This document shows, one piece after another, positions 1 to 4,413 of a DNA stretch of 6,355 bases (its first letter is position 1; each line of letters opens with the position of its first letter). Made by a program: the position numbers and the translations under genes. The stretch is taken from positions 1 to 6,355 of the forward strand of contig JAABQT010000097.1 in NCBI GenBank assembly GCA_011391295.1. The letters run 5' to 3'. The stretch comes from Betaproteobacteria bacterium (GTDB lineage: Bacteria; Pseudomonadota; Gammaproteobacteria; Burkholderiales; SG8-39). The notes beneath the pieces are model-generated. The model had not been told where the DNA came from, searched no databases, and saw only the letters and a program-made list of their open reading frames with translations.

Positions 1-132
1 AAGGACCTGTTCGCGCATTTCTCCGCGATCCAGGGTTCGGGCTTCAAGAGCCTGAAGGATGGCCAGAAGGTCACCTTCGACGTCACCACCGGGCCGAAGG
101 GCGACCAGGCGACGAATATCAAGCCGGCGTAA
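1..132 (+). CDS. Cold-shock protein, CspA family (3' part only)
   Basis: The window opens inside this gene; frame 1 gives 43 residues and a TAA stop. The peptide starts [10 protein letters not shown], which matches the RNP2-type nucleic-acid-binding strand of the cold-shock fold. It continues with [15 protein letters not shown] and [12 protein letters not shown], the conserved C-terminal half of the CspA family. Members are about 67-70 residues, so roughly 25 N-terminal residues including RNP1 lie upstream of the window. Family members are cytoplasmic single-stranded RNA/DNA-binding beta-barrels that act as RNA chaperones. Which paralogue this is, and whether it is cold-inducible, cannot be told because the 5' UTR and promoter are missing. 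A strong hairpin terminator follows 23 bp after the stop. Confidence 0.93.
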   Translation, partial: KDLFAHFSAIQGSGFKSLKDGQKVTFDVTTGPKGDQATNIKPA

Positions 133-155
133 CTCGCGGCTCGATGCGGTAAACG

Positions 156-185
156 AAAGGCCCGCGCGAGCGGGCCTTTTTGTTT
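156..185 (+). terminator. Rho-independent terminator of the cold-shock gene, possibly bidirectional
   Basis: A perfect 10-bp stem (156-165 pairing with 170-179) closes on the loop GCGA, a GNRA tetraloop, and runs into a T-rich tract (TTTTTGTTTT). This is a textbook intrinsic terminator for the cold-shock gene. Read on the minus strand, the same hairpin follows the ketopantoate-reductase stop codon (186-188) and leads into TTTCGTTT, so it may also end transcription from the opposite gene. Confidence 0.9.
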
Positions 186-1166
186 TCAGTACAGCTTTCT
201 CGCCGCCGCCTTGTGCGCGGCGAGCGCCACCACCGCCTCCAGGCTGGGCGCACTCACCTGCGCCGCGCGCGCGAACCACAGCGGCGCCATCAGGATCGCG
301 TCGATCTCCAGCGGCCGGCCCAGCTCGTAGTCCTGCAGCATCGAGGTCTTGTGCGCGGGTCCGCCGGAATGGTGCGGCGGGGGCAGCGGCGCGTCCGTGG
401 GATCGATGCCGTGCGCGCGGGCAATCGCCCGGCCCTCCTCGGTAATGCGCTCGCGCAACGCGGCCACTGCCGGATCGGCCATTGAATCGCGGACCGGTTC
501 CTGCGTCAGCACGCCGATGGACGAACTGCCGAGATTAAGCAGGAGCTTCGCCCAGATGGAGCGCCGGATGTCGGTCTCGATCGGCGCCTGGATCTGCGCT
601 TGCTCCAGCGCGGCGCCCAGCGTCCTGGTTCTTTGCGTGTCACTGCCATCCGGCTCGCCCACCACCAGCAGGTTCCTTTGCGGCGCGTTGTTGCGCACCA
701 CGCCCGGCTCGAGCACTTCGTTGGCCGAGTAGATCACCGAGCCGAGGATTCTTTGCGGCGCGATCGCCCGTGCCAGCGCCCCGCCCGGGTCGAGGCGCGA
801 AAGGTCTGGCGGTCGCGGGCGCTGGGGCGACAGTCCCTGCGCGTACCACCAGGGAATGCCGTTCTGGGCGAACACCACCGTGGTGTCCGGCCCCAGGAGC
901 GGGTCGATGCCGGCGGCCAGCGCCCCCAGGCCCGTCGCCTTGAGAGTCACCAGCACGTAATCCATGCAGCCCAGGCCGTCGGTGCGATCCGCCGCCCGCA
1001 CCCGCGCCACGATGCGCCGGTCGCCTTTGAGCAGCGTAAGACCGTTCCTGCGGATCGCCTCGAGATGCGCGCCGCGCGCGATAACCGCGACCTCGTGGCC
1101 GGCAGCCGCAAGTTGCACTGCAATATGACCGCCGACCGCGCCGGCGCCGAATACACAGATTTTCAC
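186..1166 (-). CDS. panE: 2-dehydropantoate 2-reductase (ketopantoate reductase, ApbA/PanE family)
   Basis: This 326-aa protein has the two-domain layout of ketopantoate reductases, which reduce 2-dehydropantoate to pantoate with NADPH in cytoplasmic pantothenate/CoA synthesis. The N-terminal Rossmann domain has the nucleotide-binding motif GAGAVG at residues 7-12. The active-site asparagine lies in QNGIPWWY (N102). The C-terminal helical domain shows the expected lysine and asparagine in IWAKLLLNLG (K207, N211), then HKTSMLQDYELGRPLEID with the substrate-binding Ser (S275) and Glu (E287). Length is near the family norm of about 300-330. The start is a GTG at 1164-1166, seven nucleotides after a GGAG Shine-Dalgarno on the minus strand. 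The cupin gene starts 25 bp away on the other strand, so at least one of the two promoters must overlap coding sequence. Many proteobacteria carry paralogues of this family, so pantoate synthesis is likely but not certain. Confidence 0.88.
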   Translation of the reverse strand: MKICVFGAGAVGGHIAVQLAAAGHEVAVIARGAHLEAIRRNGLTLLKGDRRIVARVRAADRTDGLGCMDYVLVTLKATGLGALAAGIDPLLGPDTTVVFAQNGIPWWYAQGLSPQRPRPPDLSRLDPGGALARAIAPQRILGSVIYSANEVLEPGVVRNNAPQRNLLVVGEPDGSDTQRTRTLGAALEQAQIQAPIETDIRRSIWAKLLLNLGSSSIGVLTQEPVRDSMADPAVAALRERITEEGRAIARAHGIDPTDAPLPPPHHSGGPAHKTSMLQDYELGRPLEIDAILMAPLWFARAAQVSAPSLEAVVALAAHKAAARKLY

Positions 1167-1179
1167 ACCGGGTCTCCGC

Positions 1180-1191
1180 TACAGTCTCGTC
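1180..1191 (+). promoter_or_regulatory. Possible -10 element for leaderless transcription of the cupin gene
   Basis: TACAGT (1180-1185) fits the TANNNT pattern of a sigma70-type -10 box and ends 6 nt before the ATG at 1192. Transcription would then start at or next to the start codon. No Shine-Dalgarno sequence precedes this ATG. No convincing -35 box is seen, so the call is tentative. Confidence 0.3.
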
Positions 1192-1575
1192 ATGAACTCA
1201 TTCGCCAAGATCGTCCTCACTACCGGCCGCGACGGACGCGCGGCGTTCCGCGAGGAGCCCGTGCTCCTCACCGAAGGCACGCCGCAAACCGCGCTCTCCC
1301 CGGTGCTGCCGGCCACAGGGTACCAATTGCGCCGCAGCCCGGTAGGTTTCAGGAGCCAGTTTCACTGCTCACCGCGGCCCCAATGGGTGTTCATCCTCGG
1401 CGGGCAGATGGAGATCGGCTTGCAGGACGGGACTTCGCGCCTGTTCAAACCCGGGGAACACTTCTACTCTGCCGACACCCTGCCCGAGGGTGCGAGGTTC
1501 GATGACCAGCTGCACGGCCACTGGAGCGCGCAGCGCGGGCCGGATCCCCTGGTGACGCTTTTTCTCAAGAACTGA
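1192..1575 (+). CDS. Small single-domain cupin protein
   Basis: This 127-aa protein looks like a single beta-barrel cupin of unknown substrate. Residues 58-75 (H58...PRPQWVFILGGQMEI) resemble cupin motif 1, a histidine followed by the 'Q-W-V-hydrophobic-G' strand seen in small cupins. Residues 85-90 (FKPGEH) resemble motif 2, with P87, G88 and H90. Further histidines at 108 and 110 could help bind a metal, but the canonical HxH...E...H set is incomplete, so metal binding and catalysis are uncertain. There is no signal peptide or membrane segment, so it is probably cytosolic. The ATG at 1192 is the first start in the frame and has no Shine-Dalgarno. The response-regulator gene follows after only 3 bp, indicating one transcript, so a sensory or accessory role is possible but unproven. 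Confidence 0.7.
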   Translation: MNSFAKIVLTTGRDGRAAFREEPVLLTEGTPQTALSPVLPATGYQLRRSPVGFRSQFHCSPRPQWVFILGGQMEIGLQDGTSRLFKPGEHFYSADTLPEGARFDDQLHGHWSAQRGPDPLVTLFLKN

Positions 1576-1578
1576 GGC

Positions 1579-2364
1579 ATGGCAAAAGTCGGCCGCATCT
1601 ATCATGCGTCCACGGCGGGGCGGCGCGCGTGGGAGAAGGAAGACGCCTCGGTGCCCGTCGCCTACCGGCGCATTCTCGGCATGCTCGCCTCCGAGACGCA
1701 CACCGACGTGGTGCGCGGCTACCTGCGCCGCTACCCTGACGAGTTGGTACGCGATTGGCTGACAGAGCTCGAGGAACTCGGCCTGGTCGAGTCGCACCCG
1801 GACAAGGCAGCGCACGACCTGGATTTCACCGGCAGCTTCAAGCCGCCGCAACTGATCGCCGAAGACCGTGCGCAACTCGCCAGCGACACGCGGACCGCGG
1901 GCAGCGCGCTCGCGCGCCAGGGCGTCTACCTGGCGGCCGAACGGCTAAAGCACCGGCCGGCAGCGGCCAAGGCGCCCGCAGACACCGTGGTGCTGATCGT
2001 GGAGGACGATCCCGACCAGCTCGCGCTCGCGCGGCTGCGCGTGCAGATGGCCGGATTCACGCCGCGCACGGCGGATTCGGCCCGGGCGCTGCGTGAGGCG
2101 CTGGCCAGCCAGGGTCCGCCCGACCTGCTGCTGCTCGACATCATGCTGCCGGACGGCGATGGGTTCGACATCCTGGCCGGCATGCGCAATCACCCGGCGC
2201 ACGCCCTGATGCCCATCGTGATGCTGACCGTGAAAGACGATCCCATGGACATCCAGCGCGGGCTGAGCCTGGGCGCCGACGGCTACGTCACCAAGCCCTA
2301 CAGCAAGAAGCTGCTCGAGGACGTGCTCTGCCAGGTGCTGCGGCTGGACGCGCCCGCCGCGTAA
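1579..2364 (+). CDS. Response regulator with an N-terminal helical (winged-helix-like) domain and a C-terminal receiver domain
   Basis: This 261-aa protein has a clear receiver domain at about residues 136-257. It shows the acidic pocket E142/D143/D144, phospho-acceptor D187 in LLLLDIMLPDGDGF, T217 in VMLTVKDD, and K239 in YVTKPY, all residues needed for phosphorylation. The N-terminal part is mostly helical. The stretch at residues 29-72 (YRRILGMLASETH...VRDWLTELEELGLVES) resembles a winged-helix domain ending in a 'LEELGLVE' wing entry, so DNA binding is possible. Residues 75-130 look like a linker. The order output-then-receiver reverses the usual OmpR/NarL layout. The gene begins 3 bp after the cupin stop; GAGG overlapping that stop is too close to act as a normal Shine-Dalgarno, so translational coupling is likely. 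No histidine kinase lies in the window. The receiver is certain; the N-terminal fold and target are inferred. Confidence 0.85.
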   Translation: MAKVGRIYHASTAGRRAWEKEDASVPVAYRRILGMLASETHTDVVRGYLRRYPDELVRDWLTELEELGLVESHPDKAAHDLDFTGSFKPPQLIAEDRAQLASDTRTAGSALARQGVYLAAERLKHRPAAAKAPADTVVLIVEDDPDQLALARLRVQMAGFTPRTADSARALREALASQGPPDLLLLDIMLPDGDGFDILAGMRNHPAHALMPIVMLTVKDDPMDIQRGLSLGADGYVTKPYSKKLLEDVLCQVLRLDAPAA

Positions 2365-2988
2365 TCAGGCGCGCCAGCTGCTCGCCAGCCAGGGCTGCTG
2401 CCCGCGCGGCAGGCCGGGCGGGCGGTAGTAGTGGTTGAGTTCCGCGAATCCCGCCTGCGTCACGAGCCCGCGCCAGGTATCCCAGTCGAGGTAGGCGCCG
2501 TAGCGGCCGCGGTTCCAGCCTTCCTCGTTGTGGCCATGCGGGTTGGAGCTGAACAGGACCCCGCGCGGCTTGAGCGCGGCCCGCAGTTGTCCCAGCACGC
2601 GCGGCAGTTCCTGCGTGGGAACGTGAAACAGCGACGCGTTCGCGAACACCCCGTCGAAGGCCGCCGCCGGCAGCGCGAGCCTGAGGAAATCCTGCTCCAG
2701 CACCTCGCAACCGGTGTGCTCCCGTGCCATGGCGGCAAATTGCCTGGAGCCTTCCAGCCCCACCGCCCGGTGGCCCAATTCGACGAATCGCTGCAGGTCC
2801 CGGCCGGGCCCGCAGCCGAAATCCAGAATGGTGAATGGCGGCGCGCCTTCGAGGTGGCCGAGCAACTCGCCGATGTTCTGGCTGACGTCGTGGTCCCTGG
2901 TGCCGCGCCAGAAGTCCGGCGCGCGCTGGTCGTAGTGCTCCAGCGTGCCGCTGGAAATTTTCGCCAGATCCTCGGGTCCCAGTTTCAT
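2365..2988 (-). CDS. Class I SAM-dependent methyltransferase
   Basis: This 207-aa protein carries the Rossmann-like methyltransferase fold. Motif I (TILDFGCGPGRDL, residues 53-65) binds S-adenosylmethionine, E79 in VGLEGS is the expected acidic residue at the end of strand 2, and FDGVFANASLFHV (111-123) covers motif IV. LRAALKPRGVLFSSNP (135-150) is the usual helix and strand 5. It resembles Methyltransf_11/25-type small-molecule methyltransferases, but the substrate cannot be read from the sequence. No signal peptide or membrane segment is seen. The ATG at 2986-2988 follows AAAAAG and has no strong Shine-Dalgarno. The stop codon abuts that of the response regulator directly, and the 33-aa gene starts divergently 48 bp from its ATG. 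Confidence 0.85.
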   Translation of the reverse strand: MKLGPEDLAKISSGTLEHYDQRAPDFWRGTRDHDVSQNIGELLGHLEGAPPFTILDFGCGPGRDLQRFVELGHRAVGLEGSRQFAAMAREHTGCEVLEQDFLRLALPAAAFDGVFANASLFHVPTQELPRVLGQLRAALKPRGVLFSSNPHGHNEEGWNRGRYGAYLDWDTWRGLVTQAGFAELNHYYRPPGLPRGQQPWLASSWRA

Positions 2989-3012
2989 CTTTTTGGCGCC
3001 TGGGCCGATAAT
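2984..3012 (+). promoter_or_regulatory. Putative sigma70 promoter of the 33-aa gene
   Basis: GATAAT (3007-3012) matches five of six bases of the -10 consensus. TTCATC, 17 bp upstream (2984-2989), is a weak -35 match. Transcription would start near 3019, giving a leader of about 18 nt that contains the AAGGAGA ribosome-binding site. On the other strand the same bases read CATTAT, a possible -10 for the methyltransferase gene, so the two promoters may overlap. Confidence 0.45.
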
Positions 3013-3036
3013 GAACGACTTTCAAGGAGAACCGCC

Positions 3037-3138
3037 ATGCCCAAGGGACAGGAACGCAGCAACCGCGAGAAGAAGAAACCCAAACAGCCCAAGAAGCCCG
3101 TTGGGCCGGCCACCCCGGCGCGCCTGCCCTGGAAATAG
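3037..3138 (+). CDS. Very small lysine/proline-rich basic protein (33 aa), unknown function
   Basis: The ORF begins MPKGQERSNREKKKPKQPKK and ends PARLPWK. It has about 11 basic and 2 acidic residues, is rich in Pro, and has no hydrophobic segment, so it is probably a disordered cytosolic protein that could touch RNA, DNA or ribosomes. A near-ideal Shine-Dalgarno AAGGAGA (3024-3030) sits 6 nt before the ATG, a -10-like GATAAT lies upstream, and a hairpin follows 12 bp after the stop, so this small ORF has a full set of gene signals. I recall comparable short 'M-x-KG...N+E-KKPK' hypothetical proteins in proteobacteria, but cannot confirm this and assign no function. Confidence 0.75.
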   Translation: MPKGQERSNREKKKPKQPKKPVGPATPARLPWK

Positions 3139-3150
3139 CCTGCTGAAATG

Positions 3151-3184
3151 AAACGCCCCGGTCGGTTTCCCGGCCGGGGCGTTT
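3151..3184. terminator. Hairpin terminator between two convergent small genes
   Basis: A perfect 11-bp stem, AAACGCCCCGG (3151-3161) with CCGGGGCGTTT (3174-3184), encloses a 12-nt loop. It sits 12 bp after the stop of the 33-aa gene and 28 bp beyond the stop of the minus-strand 26-aa ORF. The T-tracts are short on both sides (GTTTG on plus, GTTTCATTT on minus), so termination efficiency is uncertain, but the position fits a shared bidirectional terminator. Confidence 0.75.
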
Positions 3185-3212
3185 GTCCTGCGGTTAAGGC
3201 ATGGCCGGCTGT

Positions 3213-3293
3213 TCAGCGGGCGATGCTCCTGGACCCTTGAAATGATCCGGTCTTGGAGACCAGCCTGCCGGTCGTGCCTTGGGGTTTTCTCAC
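3213..3293 (-). CDS. Candidate 26-aa basic small protein with an extreme Shine-Dalgarno
   Basis: Reading the minus strand from a GTG at 3291-3293 gives a 26-residue peptide, MRKPQGTTGRLVSK followed by TGSFQGSRSIAR, ending at TGA (3213-3215). It carries six Arg/Lys and no acidic residue, so it is strongly basic, and it has no membrane segment. AGGAGG lies 7 nt before the GTG and is the core of a longer 17-nt complement to the 16S rRNA 3' tail. An extended -10 promoter lies upstream and a hairpin lies 28 bp after the stop. I do not recognise the peptide. A small ribosome- or RNA-associated protein is conceivable from charge alone. The alternative is that the transcript acts as a small RNA and the ORF is incidental. 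Confidence 0.6.
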   Translation of the reverse strand: MRKPQGTTGRLVSKTGSFQGSRSIAR

Positions 3294-3309
3294 TGGATCA
3301 CCTCCTTTC
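3293..3309 (-). promoter_or_regulatory. Extended Shine-Dalgarno: 17-nt complement of the 16S rRNA 3' end
   Basis: The minus strand reads GAAAGGAGGTGATCCAG. This is the exact reverse complement of CTGGATCACCTCCTTTC, the canonical 3' end of bacterial 16S rRNA including the anti-Shine-Dalgarno. Normal ribosome-binding sites match 4-8 nt of this tail. The core AGGAGG is 7 nt from the GTG start of the 26-aa ORF, an ideal spacing, which supports a ribosome-binding role. Confidence 0.75.
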
Positions 3310-3326
3310 GTGGTTGGCCAGCCAGC

Positions 3327-3355
3327 AGTGTAGCAAGACATTCAATAGAATTCAC
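3327..3355 (-). promoter_or_regulatory. Putative extended -10 promoter for the 26-aa ORF
   Basis: On the minus strand TTGCTACACT (plus 3327-3336) contains an extended -10, TGC followed by TACACT. GTGAAT, 17 bp further upstream (plus 3350-3355), is a weak -35 sharing TGA with the consensus. Transcription would start near 3320, leaving a leader of roughly 27 nt that includes the long Shine-Dalgarno. Confidence 0.5.
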
Positions 3356-3358
3356 GCC
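3346..3358 (+). promoter_or_regulatory. Possible -10 element for leaderless transcription of the 54-aa gene
   Basis: TAGAAT (3346-3351) matches five of six bases of the -10 consensus and ends 7 nt before the ATG at 3359. No ribosome-binding site precedes that ATG, so a leaderless mRNA is plausible. No good -35 is visible. The box overlaps the -35 region of the divergent small-ORF promoter. Confidence 0.4.
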
Positions 3359-3523
3359 ATGGACATGTCACCCGAAGAAGTGAAGCAGTTCTGGCGCGGC
3401 TATTGCGAACGCCGGAAGGTGTCGAAGGACCTCGTCGCCAAGGGCGAGAAGAAGATCGACGAGGACCCGGAGTTCTGGGCGGACCAGACCATGGACGAGC
3501 TGATGAAGCTCGTGTCCAACTAG
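3359..3523 (+). CDS. Small charged hypothetical protein (54 aa)
   Basis: I do not recognise a named family. The protein reads MDMSPEEVKQFWRGYCERRK, then a lysine/glutamate-rich helix-like middle (KDLVAKGEKKIDEDPEFW), then a short tail (ADQTMDELMKLVSN). It is rich in charged residues and probably all-helical, with one cysteine (C16) and no signal peptide or membrane segment, so a small cytosolic protein is likely. Two in-frame ATGs are possible (3359 and 3365). Neither has a Shine-Dalgarno; I chose 3359 because a good -10 box (TAGAAT) sits 7 nt before it. The reading frame stays open further upstream, but that sequence covers the divergent promoter and small ORF and has no suitable start signal. 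The gene ends 10 bp from the convergent FecR-domain gene. Confidence 0.65.
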   Translation: MDMSPEEVKQFWRGYCERRKVSKDLVAKGEKKIDEDPEFWADQTMDELMKLVSN

Positions 3524-3533
3524 CCGCCGCCGG

Positions 3534-4352
3534 CTACTTCAGGAACCTGCCCAGCCCTTCGCGCAGCTTCTCGCGCGTGGGCATCTCCGGCAGGCGCAGC
3601 TTGCCGCCGCGCAGCTTGATCACTGCGTCGATCCGGCCCCGGCGCAGTTGCTCGAGCGTGCGCTGCACTTGCTTCGCGCGCGAGGTGAATTCCTGTTCGA
3701 AGCGCCCCGGCGTGAAGAACGTGGGGATGGTGGCGAGCAGTTGCGGCAGCCCGTCGGCCTGGAGCGCCTGGAACACCGCCCGGTTCGCCGGGATGTCGAC
3801 GACACCCTGCGGCGTCTGCATGAAAGCGCTGCCCGCGTTTACCTTGTCGTAGCTGCCCGGCGCGCCGCGCGGGTCGCCTTCCAGGAGGTGCGTCGGCTCG
3901 TGGTCGGTGCCTCGTACGCCGATAGTGACCAGCGGCGTGCGGATCTTGTAGTTCGAACGGTTGTACTGGCCGATCCAACCGGTGATCGAGCGCATCGCGC
4001 CCCTGGCCAGCTCGATCAGGCTGCGGTCCTTGTCGCCGCCGTCGGCGACGTATTCGGTGAGCGTGATTTTCGAATTCTCGCGCACGATCAGCGAGGCGCC
4101 GTCCGCCATCGTCAGGTGCAGTTCGGCTTGGCCGGAGGTGGTGATGGAGTCGCGTTCGTAGACGTTGTCGCCGCGCACCGGCCGGCGGTCGGGCTTGCCC
4201 TTGGCCTCGATGCGGGCGATGCCCTCGGCGAAGGCGATGCTGCCGGCGACGCGGGGCTGGTCCTGGGCATGCGCAGCGGATGCGAGGCAGAGTGCGCTGA
4301 AAAAGATGACGCACAGGCGTGGGTTGGAAACTTGAATCTCCCTGGTGCTCAT
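3534..4352 (-). CDS. Exported FecR-domain protein
   Basis: This 272-aa protein starts with a signal peptide: a short N-region, hydrophobic LCVIFFSALCLASA, and a likely cleavage site after AHA at residue 29. The mature part begins with a FecR-type beta domain at about residues 35-155, with DSITTSGQAELHLTMADGASLIVRE at 68-92 and IGVRGTDHEP at 144-153, the signature of stand-alone periplasmic FecR-domain proteins. The C-terminal part (about 215-272) is charged and helical (RAKQVQRTLEQLRRGR), possibly a coiled coil. Classic FecR is an inner-membrane anti-sigma factor. Here there is no cytoplasmic sigma-binding N-terminus and no sigma factor or TonB receptor nearby, so it is more likely a periplasmic structural or binding protein than a ferric-citrate regulator. 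The ATG at 4350-4352 has no clear Shine-Dalgarno. Confidence 0.85.
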   Translation of the reverse strand: MSTREIQVSNPRLCVIFFSALCLASAAHAQDQPRVAGSIAFAEGIARIEAKGKPDRRPVRGDNVYERDSITTSGQAELHLTMADGASLIVRENSKITLTEYVADGGDKDRSLIELARGAMRSITGWIGQYNRSNYKIRTPLVTIGVRGTDHEPTHLLEGDPRGAPGSYDKVNAGSAFMQTPQGVVDIPANRAVFQALQADGLPQLLATIPTFFTPGRFEQEFTSRAKQVQRTLEQLRRGRIDAVIKLRGGKLRLPEMPTREKLREGLGRFLK

Positions 4353-4401
4353 GGGGAAATGGTGATCTTACCCGAGCGACGCGGCGCGACTTGCGCTGCG
4401 C

Positions 4402-4413
4402 TACCATGCCCGC
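4402..4413 (+). promoter_or_regulatory. Possible -10 element for leaderless transcription of selO
   Basis: TACCAT (4402-4407) fits TANNNT and ends 6 nt before the selO ATG at 4414. No Shine-Dalgarno is present. A -35 box is not evident. The 61-bp gap between the divergent selO and FecR-domain start codons must hold most promoter signals for both genes. Confidence 0.3.

Noticed and set aside
600..1505. A 301-codon plus-strand frame antisense to the ketopantoate reductase
   Set aside because: It is Arg/His/Pro-rich, has no recognisable motif, and overlaps both the reductase and the cupin gene. It is a high-GC shadow.
2288..3025. A 245-codon minus-strand frame overlapping the methyltransferase
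   Set aside because: The methyltransferase in the neighbouring frame carries a full SAM-binding motif, while this frame is Arg/Ala/Pro-rich and intrudes into the response-regulator gene.
3293..3309. A fragment of a 16S rRNA gene on the plus strand, since CTGGATCACCTCCTTTC equals the 16S 3' end
   Set aside because: Only these 17 bases match. The preceding helix-45 and 1492-region sequences are absent, and the minus-strand reading places the motif at ideal ribosome-binding distance from an ORF. A broken rRNA remnant is less likely.
4406..4408. ATG at 4406 as the selO start
   Set aside because: It is out of frame with the SelO protein; the ATG at 4414 is in frame and leads into a normal N-terminus.
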